Positions 1 through 10,299 of a stretch of 64,000 nucleotides of DNA are shown one piece after another. This DNA comes from Daedaleopsis sinensis (taxonomy: Eukaryota; Basidiomycota; Agaricomycetes; Polyporales; Polyporaceae). The notes beneath the pieces were generated by a model that was not told the origin of the DNA, did not search any database, and saw only the letters and a program-made list of their open reading frames with translations. Location of the stretch: assembly GCA_033807695.1 (NCBI GenBank), contig CM066307.1:1302001-1366000 (forward strand), in the 5' to 3' direction. Numbering within the stretch: the stretch's first letter is position 1; every line of letters starts with the position of its first letter. The position numbers and the translations under genes are program-made.

Positions 1-926
1 ACCTGGCCACTCACTTTGGTAGGAATTGGTGTCCGACGATGGCCTCGAGCACGGAACTCTTTCCGGAGCTCTGGCTGCCGATGACAACAATGCTCGGCAA
101 CTTGAGTGCGTCGCTCTGGTCGATGCTGATCAGCATGGTCCTAATTTCAATGAGCTTCCGTGTGAGATGCATCAGCCCGTTCTGTCGTGCGTCCCCCGTG
201 AGCCCTTCCGATTCACCGGCCTTTGAATCGGACGCGGAGAGAGAGGTCGCAGCCATTATGGCAGCCAGGGCCGCTGCATCGTCGCTGTCCGGACCCCGTT
301 TCTTGGAGGAAGAGTGGGACTCTTCGCGCCCTCCGCTGCTTCCGCCATCCTCGGAGGAAGAGAAGAGGTCTTTCAGGAACTGCGGGGTCTCGAGCGTAGG
401 CAGCTTGACGTCCGACATACGCGAAGAGACGGTCTTGACCGCGTCCGAGGCTGAGTCGAGCACGTCTGTGATCGTGTCTTGTACGGTCGAGAAGACCTCG
501 TTCGACTTCCGCTTAAACTCTAGAACATATGTCAAGTTCTAACATCGGAAGAAGACATAGCGCAAAGCGCCACATGACGGAATGCTGCTCACCATCAAAC
601 TTGTAGTTCGCGTAAGTGAACCCTCCAGCCCCCACCGTAGCAGTCGCGACCGGAACCCTGAACGCACGCAGCACGAACCTGGGAATGGACGAGTAGGACA
701 GCGCGCGGACGTGCACTTGGCGCATGGACGAGGGTGATACTCCATACCGCGACCGTGTCCGAAGATGGGTGTTGGTCATGAGCGTCGCAAACTGCCTGTG
801 CACTGGCCTAGAGGATGCGACATGATTTCGCGCCGCTGTCGCGGACGCTACCGCGGATGTTCCATAGGTCGACACCTTCCGAGGAGCGAAGATGGACGAG
901 ACGCGACGACGAAAGGCCGAGTGCAT
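1..926 (-). CDS. MGM1: Mitochondrial dynamin-like GTPase Mgm1 (OPA1 homologue), 5' part
   Basis: Mgm1/OPA1 proteins are dynamin GTPases that fuse the mitochondrial inner membrane. Only the start of the gene is here; it runs off the left edge. Exon 1 (593-926) begins with [13 protein letters not shown], a basic, Ser/Ala-rich stretch typical of a mitochondrial targeting sequence. A hydrophobic segment follows just before the first intron, as expected for the membrane anchor. The intron (520-592) keeps frame. Exon 2 (to about 13) has a charged Ser-rich linker and ends in the dynamin P-loop [10 protein letters not shown], followed by a new intron donor at about 12. An upstream in-frame extension to 1106 lacks targeting features, so I chose the ATG at 926. 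Divergent from the aldolase gene at 1603. GTPase core, GED and stop lie outside the window. Confidence 0.9.
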
Positions 927-1602
927 CGTGCGCGCTCTCCGGGGCGGTGGATGAGATTGTACGAGCGAGAGGAAGTCGCTCAGCCCAGTGAGTAGATGGT
1001 GGTCGCCGAGTCTGCCAGCGACTAATGCGGAGGCAAGTGTCCAAGAAGCAACAGTGGGTAGAAAACACAGTACTAGCGGACGGGGGAGGAGCAAAGTCTC
1101 GGTCACTCCGACGCCCGAACGCTTCTCCGAGCATACGCGGTCGGCATGGCGCGTTCCAGCGCCGCCTCATTGTCATGCGTCTGAGCTCGAAGCGAAGTGT
1201 CGGAGACGGAACCTTGACTTGTTTACCCAACTACAGTTGCTTTCAATTTAATTACTCAGTACTCTAGATCTGGTCCCTGGACACTCCCTTGTCGACATCA
1301 ATATTTCCGAGAACTTGGAGAGTTCCTCGTCTGTAGGATGGCTCTAGGATGGCTCTATGGGATAGCTCTCATCTAAACATACCTCGTGAACAATATCGTA
1401 GTCAGCACAATCGTGCTTTCAAGTATACGGCCTTCCGGAGTAGACGTTGTTCCGTCACGATATCGCGATGAGATGACTCCGATAGCTCCTGCACATTATA
1501 AAGCTTATTGCTCTCTGCACCACCCTTCGTCTGGATCTTAGTCTCGCCACGGTATCTGGACGTTACACATCCAGAGCTTAGCGACATCTCGTTCGACCCA
1601 TA
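927..1602. other. Intergenic region between divergent genes
   Basis: This 676-bp gap separates the starts of MGM1 (leftward) and the aldolase gene (rightward), so it must hold both promoters. Several overlapping open frames occur on both strands, but none has recognisable protein features or splice structure. I see no clear TATA element. Confidence 0.5.
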
Positions 1603-2716
1603 ATGTCCGCGACACCCCCACCAGCCGGCATCTACGTTCCTGCAGTACTGTTCTTCGATGAGAACGAGGAGCTCGACATTCCATCCATAAAGGCCCACGT
1701 TCTCCGTCTCGCACAGGTGAGTTGTAGCCCCAAGAATCTTCTCATTTTGTGCCAAAGACCTCACCTAAACTCCTTCAGGGCGGCGTGACGGGCATCCTCG
1801 TACAGGGCTCTAACGGCGAGGCCCAACACCTCTCGCACGACGAGCGCAAACAGACCATCCGTCTCACGCGCGCGACGCTCGACGAGAACGGCTTCCAGAA
1901 CGTGCTGGTGATCGCAGGGACGGGCGGGCAGTCGACCAAGGAAACGAAGAAGCTCTGCGTCGACGCCAAGGAGGCCGGGGCGAGCCACGTTCTCGTCCTG
2001 ACCCCTGGTGTCTGGCCGACGCAAATGACGAAGGACAGAATCTTGAAATTCCATCGCGACGTGCGTACATCTTCCTGCCGTAAACCCACATCTGTCCGTC
2101 GCCGGACCACAGAGCGGATCTCTGTGACCTGTCAGTAGATTGAATGCTAACCGTGGCTCTCGTTGTCCATCACGCGCAGGTGGCAGATGCGTCTCCCATC
2201 CCGACTATGATTTACAACTTCCCGACTGTGACCGCTGGGCTAAATCTGGACTCGGACATTATCGCGGCCCTCGGAGAGCACCCCAACATCGTGGGCACAA
2301 AGCTGTCCTGCGCGGAAATTGGCAAACTGCACAGACTCACCTCGACCCTCCCGGCATCCAAGTTCGCTACGTTCCCGGGCTCGTCCGCCGTTTACCTGCA
2401 AGGACTTGTGTCCGGAAGTGCGGGGATCATCGGCGCGTTGCCCAACGTCGCGCCCAAGGCGCACGTCGAGCTGTACCGGCTGTGGAAGGAGGGGAAGCTG
2501 GCTGAAGCAGAGCAGCTGCAGGCGTTGTTGGGACACGCGGATTGGGAGCTCTCGAAGCTGGGAAGCATTGCGGGGATCAAGGCGGTGGTGACCAAACACT
2601 TCGGGTACGGGAATCTGAACGTGAGGAGCCCGTTGACACCGCGCGACTTGGAAGCAGCAGGCCCCTCGGCGACCACCAAGTTGGAGGAGCTCATAGCGAT
2701 TGAGAAGAATCTGTAG
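1603..2716 (+). CDS. Dihydrodipicolinate synthase-family aldolase
   Basis: Class I aldolase of the DHDPS/N-acetylneuraminate lyase family: a TIM barrel that uses a Schiff-base lysine to cleave or form 2-oxo acids. Three exons (1603-1716, 1779-2060, 2180-2716) give 310 residues, the usual family size. Visible signatures are GGVTGILVQGSNGEAQHLS near the N-terminus, the YNFPTVTAG segment with the catalytic tyrosine, and the Schiff-base lysine in NIVGTKLS. Fungi make lysine by the aminoadipate route, so a biosynthetic DapA role is unlikely. Relatives act on 2-keto-3-deoxy sugar acids (galacturonate catabolism) or 4-hydroxy-2-oxoglutarate; the sequence alone does not say which. No targeting signal is evident, so probably cytosolic. 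Confidence 0.92.
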
Positions 2717-2853
2717 TGATGTACGTACTTACCTGAGACCGTACTGCACTTGTGAAGCAACGAGATGGCTTGCAGTCACAGCCGCGTACTGTAATGAGGG
2801 TATATCCGAACTACAATGACTATACCATAAGATACATAAACGATTTTGTATAA

Positions 2854-3413
2854 TTACAACTTCGCCTTGGTCTTCGCGGCCTGGCAACGAGCATTAGCAG
2901 ATCATCTATGGCGGATAAAGTGCGAACGTACCTTCAGAATGCCGTCGAGCTTCGTAGCGAACATCATGTTGCCCTTCGTCTTGAGCTTGCCGCTCATGAA
3001 CGCCTTCTGACCGTCTAGCTTCCCCTCCGCCAGCTGCTGGAAGGTCTCGTCGGACATTATGATGGTGACGTTAGCCTTGGTCTTGGACTCGCCCTTGTAC
3101 ACCGTGCCAGTGGTCTTGAGGTCGATCGTCCAAACCGCCTCCTGGCCCGACGCGTTCTTCAAGCGTATCTCGAAGATACCATTCGTCTGTGGCCGACGCG
3201 TCGTTAGGCGGCATGCAGACAGAGACAAGGGGGGCTACGTGCCTTCTTGATCTGGGACTTCCTCTCCTGCTCGTTGTAGCCGTTGAACACGTCCGCTAGT
3301 GCGGCAAGGATCTCGGAGGCCTGTGACGTCGTGTGAGCCCTTCATATTTGATAGTTCGCGATATGATGGGAAGCTGAAAGCACTTCGAAACCTGGATACT
3401 TGATGTCAGACAT
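2854..3413 (-). CDS. SCP2 sterol-carrier domain protein, peroxisomal
   Basis: A small lipid-transfer protein of the sterol carrier protein 2 family. Four exons (3384-3413, 3243-3320, 2932-3186, 2854-2880) join in one frame to give 129 residues, the size of a single SCP2 domain. Recognisable parts are the helix IKKTNGIFEIRLKN, VWTIDLKTTG, the MSDETFQQLAEGKLDGQKAF segment and the C-terminal GKLKTKGNMM. The last exon is only 27 bp and ends Lys-Ala-Lys-Leu, a PTS1-type peroxisome signal like the one on vertebrate SCP2, so the protein probably acts in peroxisomal fatty-acid metabolism. The second intron (3187-3242) starts GC rather than GT. The only GT start nearby breaks the frame. Confidence 0.9.
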
Positions 3414-3483
3414 GGCGAGCAGAGTGTGCGTTGTTCGGCAAGCAAGGAAATCTGTGGGCACAGAAATGACGGAGGTGGTCTGG

Positions 3484-3493
3484 GTTATATACA
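3484..3493 (-). promoter_or_regulatory. TATA-like element upstream of the SCP2 gene
   Basis: Read on the minus strand this is TTGTATATAACC in context, about 70-80 bp upstream of the SCP2 start codon, a normal position for a fungal TATA box. Assignment rests on sequence and position only. Confidence 0.4.
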
Positions 3494-5010
3494 AGGCGGG
3501 CGCGGGGGGGCATTCCCCAGTGATGTGTGCGGCAAGCGATCATGGGGAACCTCCGGCACATGTGATAATATTGAACCGGTCATGATCAACAAACCGTCCC
3601 CTTCCACTCCCATGCATTCACAGGTCCCAGGAATCAGGATCCTCCGACTCCATCATCTCACGTTCGTCCCAACCAACTCGCTACGCCCAGCCTGTGTCAG
3701 TGTCAACTCGTAACGTTACATGTTTATCTCGACATTTGCAATGCTGTCTGTGACTTTGCAAATTCTGGGCACCGATGTGGCCGGACCACAGGGAACGACA
3801 ACTTCTGCAAGAAAACTGGCCGCTCCGAACTTGCTCCGAACCATGCACGGATGCAGTAAAGCCTACAGATATCGCACATCAGCTACCGTTATGAACTTGA
3901 AGCGACGTCGACGGCCAAGCCGTGCACCACGAATGTCGATATACCATCGTTTATGGACCACGAGCTCGGTTCGGTGGGAGTCGGTCGAGAGGCTGAGAGA
4001 GGTCGTGCGAGTCGTGTGTGTTGAGGATATGCCGCGTACACGTCTTGGCTTGTCACCCCTAGGCAGACGATGTACAGGTCCTATTGAACCGGGGGTGGGG
4101 GGGGGGGGGGGGGGGGGGGGGGCGGACCTGTCTAATAGTCTTGGTTATGTGGTCAACTGATATGCAACTCCATTCGTGAGTCTATGTAGCCTCTCGTCCA
4201 TTCCATCGTCATTGAAGTTCTCAAAGAGTGCCTAGGCCTATGAGGATTGCAGTACGACTCCTAGGCATTCCATTATGCGAAGCTTCAAGGGGTCATCTAT
4301 ACGGGCGGAAATCCATTGATGGGTTGGGTATATCATCTCTACGAGACTACGACGAACAGAGCCACAACTTGCAATCGAAAACACTCAATGACTGTTCCAG
4401 TTCACCGGATGAGAAGAACCGTCCTACCGATTGCAGACTCTGACAGGGTCCCTGCCGCATCCTTATGCCTGGTAAGCATAAGTATTTTAGTGTCGACTCT
4501 AAGTTACAGGAATAACTTTCCTTTCCTCAAGTGCATCAGAACTGAACGCGCCCGTGTCGCATGAACCTTGTCTCGAGGTCTCCGTTGGTCCTTGTAGTCG
4601 CAAATATTTCACTAGCAAGAACTCCCTCACGCCCGCTCAACGCCCGCTCACGTCGCCCAAAAATCGGCATACATACTCCCTTTGATCACGCTCGATTCGT
4701 GGTCTTCTGTAATCATCTCTACGGTGCCTCGCACCCACGCTTGGCGTACTGTGCGCTGCTCTGTACATGGAACCCTTCTTCGACCGCGTCGCGTTCCGAG
4801 CTTCCGCCCCATCCTCCTACCCAACGATAACTCTGCATGAAGCGAGGTCGCGAACGTGCCAGGGACCAGCAATGGCGCCGAGATCCAGCTGAGCCATTCG
4901 ACTGACAACTTCCAGTACTTCGCGCGACCAGCGCAGCAACTCAAGTCCCGATCGAAGAAGGCTGTCGAAAGCGGCTGCATTGCAAGGTTCTTCTATCCGG
5001 GGCCCGACCT
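3494..5010. other. Gene-free stretch between SCP2 and phosphate transporter genes
   Basis: I see no supportable gene in these 1.5 kb. Open frames on the plus strand (for example 3720-4160) run through the poly-G tract and lack domain features. The region must contain the upstream promoters of the two divergent genes. Confidence 0.5.
4091..4122 (+). repeat. Poly-G tract (G5-T-G26)
   Basis: Five G, one T, then 26 consecutive G (4097-4122). Its true length may be poorly determined by sequencing. No coding sequence crosses it convincingly. Confidence 0.9.
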
Positions 5011-5017
5011 TTATATA
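5011..5017 (+). promoter_or_regulatory. TATA-like element of the first phosphate transporter gene
   Basis: TTATATA, about 50 bp upstream of the ATG at 5063. The paralogous gene at 56.4-58.3 kb has a comparable TTATAA about 80 bp upstream of its start. Confidence 0.4.
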
Positions 5018-5062
5018 CTCGAATGCTGGCGCCTCCTCGCCGTCACTCCTGCGACAGCTGCC

Positions 5063-7234
5063 ATGAATTCCCCTCGAGAGGACAAGACCTCTGCGAGCGT
5101 CGTCGATGACCAGCTGCCGGAACTCAAGAAGAGACATGGTACTCGCTACCTCAACGAGCAGCGGAGGATCACTCTAGCGGAGGTAGACAAGGCGGGCTTC
5201 TCGTATGTCGTCTTTTTGTCCGCGAGGCACCTCTGTTGCTGAGAATTGCCGCGCCGTCCTTTTAGATGGTTTCATGTTCGAGTCTGTCTGGTTGCAGGCG
5301 CCGGATTCTTCACCGATGCGTACGTCGGGGTGGTCCCTCTCTACGTCTTATGAATTGTGTCGAGGTATATGAACAGATACGATATTTTCGCTATCAACAT
5401 TGCGGCCGTGATGCTCGGCTATGTCTACGGGCACGGTGTGTGTACCCCAACTTCTCCTGTCAACGTCTCTTTTGACGAGCGATCCGATCGTAGGTCATAA
5501 ACTCAGCGAAAACCAGGATCTCGGCATCAAAGTCGCCACACCCGTCGGCACGATTTTCGGACAATTGCTTTTTGGATGGCTCGCCGACGTCTACGGGCGC
5601 AAACGCATGTGTACGTCCTCTTCCGCGACTCGCATTCTACTCTGTTCGATGTTCGTTGACCGTGGCACAGATGGTATCGAGATGATGCTCATCATCGTGG
5701 CGTCCTTCGGCCAAGCGTTGTCCGGGCAAGCTCATGCGGCGAATATCTTCGGAGTGTTGGTAGTTTGGCGATTCATCATGGGGATAGGAATCGGGGGAGA
5801 CTATCCTCTGTCATCCGTCATCCCTTCTGAATTCGCGTCTACGAGAATTCGTGGCCGCATGATAATCGCCGTCGGTGCGAACCAAGGCTGGGGCCAACTC
5901 GGTGCGTGCACAATGAGTCCGAAATTCCCGTCGAAGCTAAGGCACCTCAAGCGGCCGCCCTTACCTCGTTCATCATCGTCTCTGCATACAAATCCTCCGT
6001 GATCGCCGACGACCCTGCCGTCCTCGCACATGTCGACACGATGTGGCGTCTGCTCATCGGGCTCGGGTCCGTTCCCGGGGCAATTGCCCTCTACTTCCGG
6101 CTGACCATCCCGGAAACCCCACGCTTCACTATGGACGTCGAGCGTAACGTGCGCAAAGCGTCGCAGGATGTTGAGAACTTCCTCAGCTCTGGCTCGTATT
6201 ACGTCGACCCGGACGCGGTGGTCGATCGCGTTCGCGCTCCCAAGGCTACGAGACGGGACTTTATGCGCTTCTTCAGGAAGAGGGAGAACCTCGTGCCCCT
6301 CATCGGAATGTGCTACTCGTGGTTCGCGATCGACGTGAGTGCTTATCTCTGCTGAGACGCAGCAATCGAGTAGTAACGCAGGTCGCAGGTCGCGTTCTAC
6401 GGATTGGGCCTTAACACGTCCATAATCCTGCAGGCAATCGGGTTTGGAACTCCCAGCGCGCGGTTCACGGGCACAGAGGCGGTGTTCGAGAACCTGAGGA
6501 ACATCTCCATAGGCAACATGGTCCTCGCCGCCTCGGGACTCATCCCGGGGGTCTGGACGGCGTTCTTCCTCGTCGACGTATGGGGCCGCAAGCCCATCCA
6601 GCTCCTCGGCTTCACGATGCTCACCGTTCTCTACCTCATTATGGGTGCGTGCCCGTCGGATTCTGAGCGTGCGGCGCTCTCGGACACTGATTATGACTAC
6701 GCGTCTCCAGGACTCGCATACAAACCGCTGACGGCGACCCCTCCCGCGCGTAAGGCGTTCGTCTTCCTGTACTGCCTCACGAACTACTTCTCGAACTTCG
6801 GGCCCAACTCGACTGTCGGTGTCTTCCCGGGGGAGTCCTTCCCGACACGCTATCGCTCGACGGCTTTCGGGATCGCCGCCGCCAGCGGCAAGCTGGGCGC
6901 GGTCGTCGCGCAGGTCGGCTTTGGGAAACTTGTGAACATTGGAGGACCCAACGCGTTCGTGCCGCACTTGTAAGTCAGCGGCTGATGTCTTCGGTGGCCA
7001 TCACGTTTGGCCCTGGGCGACGCTGACGATGCGCTCAGGTTGGAGATCTTCGCGTTTTTCATGCTCACCGGTATCTTCTCGACCCTGGTGCTGAAGGAGG
7101 GCATGCAGTTGACACTCGAGGAGCTCTCAAACGAAGGGCAGGATGCGTTTATCGACGGTGAGTTCATAGTACGCCTTCTTGATGCGTGCACCCCGCTAAT
7201 AGGGAGGTCCAGAGCAAAAGTGATATTGCTGTAG
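5063..7234 (+). CDS. Pho84-type inorganic phosphate:H+ symporter (MFS), copy 1
   Basis: High-affinity phosphate transporter of the PHS family in the major facilitator superfamily, a 12-helix plasma-membrane proton symporter. Ten exons (5063-5202, 5266-5319, 5377-5435, 5494-5610, 5671-5901, 5952-6334, 6389-6644, 6711-6969, 7039-7157, 7203-7234) join to 549 residues. Signatures include [13 protein letters not shown] in helix 1, [16 protein letters not shown] (MFS loop 2-3 motif), [14 protein letters not shown] and the [10 protein letters not shown] loop typical of Pho84. A long central loop and [14 protein letters not shown] follow. The intron at 7158-7202 is only 45 bp. Removing it yields DGRSRAK, matching EGRAAEN in the paralogue; retaining it also stays open to the same stop. 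Nearly collinear with the minus-strand copy at 56.4-58.3 kb. Confidence 0.92.
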
Positions 7235-7928
7235 GATCGATGAGATAATCACAGCGAAATTCCAAGTTTTGAACTCCCTTTCGTCGTTCGCACATGTTGC
7301 AACGCTCCTGACTGGGTATGACATATGAACAGTAACGATTCTCAGCGCTCTGAAGAATGATGCTGATATTAGTTCCTTTGCTACCATAGCCGTATGTCTG
7401 ATTCTGAGTTACGATGGATTTGAAAGCGTGCCGCTTCGCCTCTGCTTCGCAAGTACACTTGGTCCGTGGGCATCCGACTGAGGAGTCAGCCGCTAGGCGA
7501 TTCATCCATTCGACAAGGGTTATTTTCAGGTCGAATCACAACTGCCGTTGCACTCCCGCCCGCACATCGCCAAATGTGGCCAACACAGCCGATCATCAGC
7601 ATGCAGACCGTCCAGCGTCCCTCCCTCGCGGCCAGTCGCGTTCGCAATCTCCCGACTCCCGCCGTCGGCTTCCTACTACAATTGGGACTCGGGACCATGC
7701 CCTCCATCGGAAGTGGCACGGGTACCCTGCAACCAGCCCCGGTATGGTAGGTCGACGCAGACGTAGCCGCAAGATCGAGCGCAAGTTCGAGTCTGCAGTC
7801 CCGCCCTGCGCTGCATATAAGGCCAGGCATCTGAGCCCATTCCTCACCAACCACAATTGCCCAGAAGCACACTCACCTGTGTAAACACCCTCCTCAACAC
7901 ACAACTTTACCCTTCCTTGCACTCCACA
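7235..7928. other. Intergenic region with TATA-like element
   Basis: No gene recognised. The sequence at 7814-7821 reads CATATAAGG about 110 bp upstream of the next start codon and is a plausible TATA box. Long antisense open frames here have no family features. Confidence 0.4.
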
Positions 7929-9080
7929 ATGGCTGGCCCCATCGCGATCAACCACCCCATCCCCTCCGAGGACGACTTGTCCTTGTCCTCCAGCTGCGAC
8001 CTCAACTCGTCCAGAGCCTCAACCCCCAGCGAGGACGGTGTCTTCTCAGACGTCCCGCTCTCAGCCCCGGACTCGGAGAGCGCCGCAGACTCCGACTCCT
8101 CCGAGACAAGAGTCGGCCCGGGGTACGCTTTCCCTGCGCATTATTCCGTAGAGCATCATAGCTAACCTCTAGTCACGATTTGCTTCCTCAGCTCGCCCGG
8201 GCCAGATCTAGAGTCATCGTCTCTGTCGGGCGGGTCGAAGCTACTCGACGCGCACGAGGAAGGCGCCATCCCGCCCACCTATCGAGACGCGCCTTCGGGC
8301 ACAAATAGCCTCGACGAAACCGACACCGACTCTACAAACGGGCTCAGCGTAGAAGACCTCGTAGATGCCTTCGACGCGCCCGACGCGGTCGACAGGTTCG
8401 CAGACGACATGGGCTTCCTCGCCGACATCTCGTCCGAATCGTCCGCGGACTACGACTCCGACGACTCCGACGCCTACGACTCCGACTACGACTCCGAATA
8501 CGACGACTACGACTACGACGCGGAGGAAGTCGAGTACGTCAGCGAGCGAGTCACGCCCACCGTCATGACCCTGTGCGCGATCACCGAGGAGGAGCGCGAG
8601 GGCCTCGCGCTCGGCCTGTACGACATCTCGCGCTTCATGCGCCCCGCGTTCCTCACTGCAAACGGCGAGATCCGCGATGTGCCAGAAGAGCCCGCACCCG
8701 CACCCGCACCCACAACCGCATCCACTTCCACCCTGACCTTCGGCCTCGGCCTCCCCGTCGCTCCCCGCGCGAGCTTCGGCCGCTCAGCCAGCTTCGAGTC
8801 CGTGAATCTGCATGACGAGGACGAGGGCGACAATGACGACGAGGCTCGCGAAGATCGGGAGTACGACGTCGTGCGCCCCGCCTCGCCCGCCGTGCGCAGC
8901 GCGGCGATCGCCTCGCCTATCCTGCGCGAATCCCTGGAGACGCGCCCGCCGTTCTTCGCGGTGGACGAGAAGGACGCACCGCTGCTGCCAATCTCCGGGA
9001 TCGCGACCGCGATAGCGACGGCGATGCGGGAGGTCATGGGCATCAACGAGCCGGGCGCCGTGCTCCCTGACCGCGATTAA
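7929..9080 (+). CDS. Acidic, low-complexity protein of unknown function
   Basis: I do not recognise this protein. Two exons (7929-8122 and 8192-9080; intron GTACGC...CTCAG) give 360 residues in one frame. The N-terminal half is Ser/Asp/Glu-rich with repeated SEDD and DSES blocks. Residues around 175-200 form a run of Asp-Tyr and Asp-Ser dipeptides. A better conserved-looking part follows, ERVTPTVMTLCAITEEERE then LGLYDISRFMRPAFL, and a short Pro-Ala repeat. The C-terminus holds a small hydrophobic patch, ISGIATAIATAMREVMG. No signal peptide or clear membrane segment. The composition suggests an intrinsically disordered, perhaps nuclear or regulatory, protein. Its last 12 codons are part of a duplicated block that reappears downstream. 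Confidence 0.7.
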
Positions 9081-9390
9081 TGTGCTAGCTGCTTAGATGC
9101 GCGACCACGGACCGCCGGCGTGAATTATGTATTGTAGAATGGCAGAGCTAGACTCAGTTAGTAATGCATTGCGATATCATCCTATGCGAGGAGAAACGCG
9201 AGAGTACACCAACGAGCCGGGCGCCGTGCTCCATGACCGCGATTGATGTGCTAGCTGCTTAGATGCGCGACCACGGACCACACGGACATTCGGCCTTGAA
9301 GCTTGATGCTTGCCAGTGTGATTATTACTGTAGAATGGCAGAGATAGTATGCATTGCGATATTATCCTTTGCAAGGAGAAATTTGAGAGG
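9044..9390 (+). repeat. Imperfect tandem duplication covering the 3' end of the acidic gene
   Basis: A block starting CAACGAGCCGGGCGCCGTGC at 9044 recurs at 9210. Each copy is about 160-180 bp. Both share the coding tail with its stop (TAA in copy 1, TGA in copy 2), GTGCTAGCTGCTTAGATGCG, TGTAGAATGGCAGAG and TGCATTGCGATAT. Insertions and substitutions distinguish them, so the duplication is not fresh. It leaves a second, useless copy of the C-terminal codons in the 3' flank. Confidence 0.85.
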
Positions 9391-9762
9391 AAACATTCGG
9401 GTAGTACACGTTTGAACACGAGGGATCGGGACGACAGTTCAATACCAGTTCAGCAGGAGCACCTAGCCCATCGTGTAGGTTGCCTGAGTATAACGGGGAA
9501 AGCTGACAGTGCTGATTCTTGGAAGATGATCGAGCTCGGCGGGGTATTCCTCGGCCAACCCTCCCGAGAAGCCAATAGTGTAAGTGCAGCAGAGCACAGC
9601 GGGAATGTCTCCTCGCTGTCGGACGTGGGTAGGGCATTCAGGCCTGTAGAGGAGTGCTTGTCCTGTCATTCGTTGAGATGCACATACACCGCATATAGGC
9701 AGAGAAATACTTACGAATGAATGAGTGTGCATGCGTGACGCATTCAACGTCCACTGCTGCGG

Positions 9763-10299
9763 CTACCTATCCCTTTCCTCCTTGATAGAGACGCGTTTGC
9801 GCACTCGCGTCTTAGAAGCGGTAGTCGACTTCATCGCGCTCTTCTCCTTTGGCTCACTGACAGACCCCGACGCAGCCTCCCCCTGCCCCTCCCTGGGCCT
9901 CCGCGGCCCGAACAGCATGCGCTTGATGCCTTCCGAGAGCATGCGCGCGGAGAAGCCCAGGAGAGCCGCACAGATGACGGCGCAGCCGACGAAGACGTAG
10001 AGCGGGTACACGCTGCGCGCGACGGCGACCACGATGGCGTACGGGGTGAAGACGAGCACATCCAGGACCACGCTCGTCAGCACAACGACGGGCGCAAGGA
10101 GGTAGGCGATGGGGCTGTAGAGGAGCGATAGCGGCGCCAGGAGCGAGAGGAGGACGGCGACGGTCGTGCGGGAGACGAGGGCGTATGAGGCGGCGATGAT
10201 GCGGGCGACGAGCTGAGCGAGTTCGACGATGGGTGGAGAAGTCGCAATGGGGGCTGCAGAGCCGCCGTTCTGAGCATAGACTCCGTCGCCAGTACTCAT
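9763..10299 (-). CDS. Small membrane protein of unknown function
   Basis: A single-exon frame of 178 residues beginning MSTGDGVYAQNGG. The first ATG of the larger frame (10425) adds a Ser/Thr/Val-rich stretch, so I favour the start at 10299. Residues about 40-125 are strongly hydrophobic and hold two to three probable transmembrane helices (TVAVLLSLLAPLSLLYSPIA, VVVLTSVVLDVLVF, YVFVGCAVICAALLGF). The tail is basic and hydrophilic (RRPREGQG, then KTRVRKRVSIKEERDR). The layout suggests an endomembrane protein with a cytosolic tail. I do not recognise a family. Codon pattern and absence of stops in a GC-rich region make it a likely real gene. Confidence 0.6.
   Translation of the reverse strand: MSTGDGVYAQNGGSAAPIATSPPIVELAQLVARIIAASYALVSRTTVAVLLSLLAPLSLLYSPIAYLLAPVVVLTSVVLDVLVFTPYAIVVAVARSVYPLYVFVGCAVICAALLGFSARMLSEGIKRMLFGPRRPREGQGEAASGSVSEPKEKSAMKSTTASKTRVRKRVSIKEERDR

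Noticed and set aside
5801..6967. 388-codon open frame antisense to phosphate transporter copy 1
   Set aside because: It is the complement of well-supported transporter exons, reads across their introns, and is charged low-complexity sequence typical of antisense GC-rich DNA.
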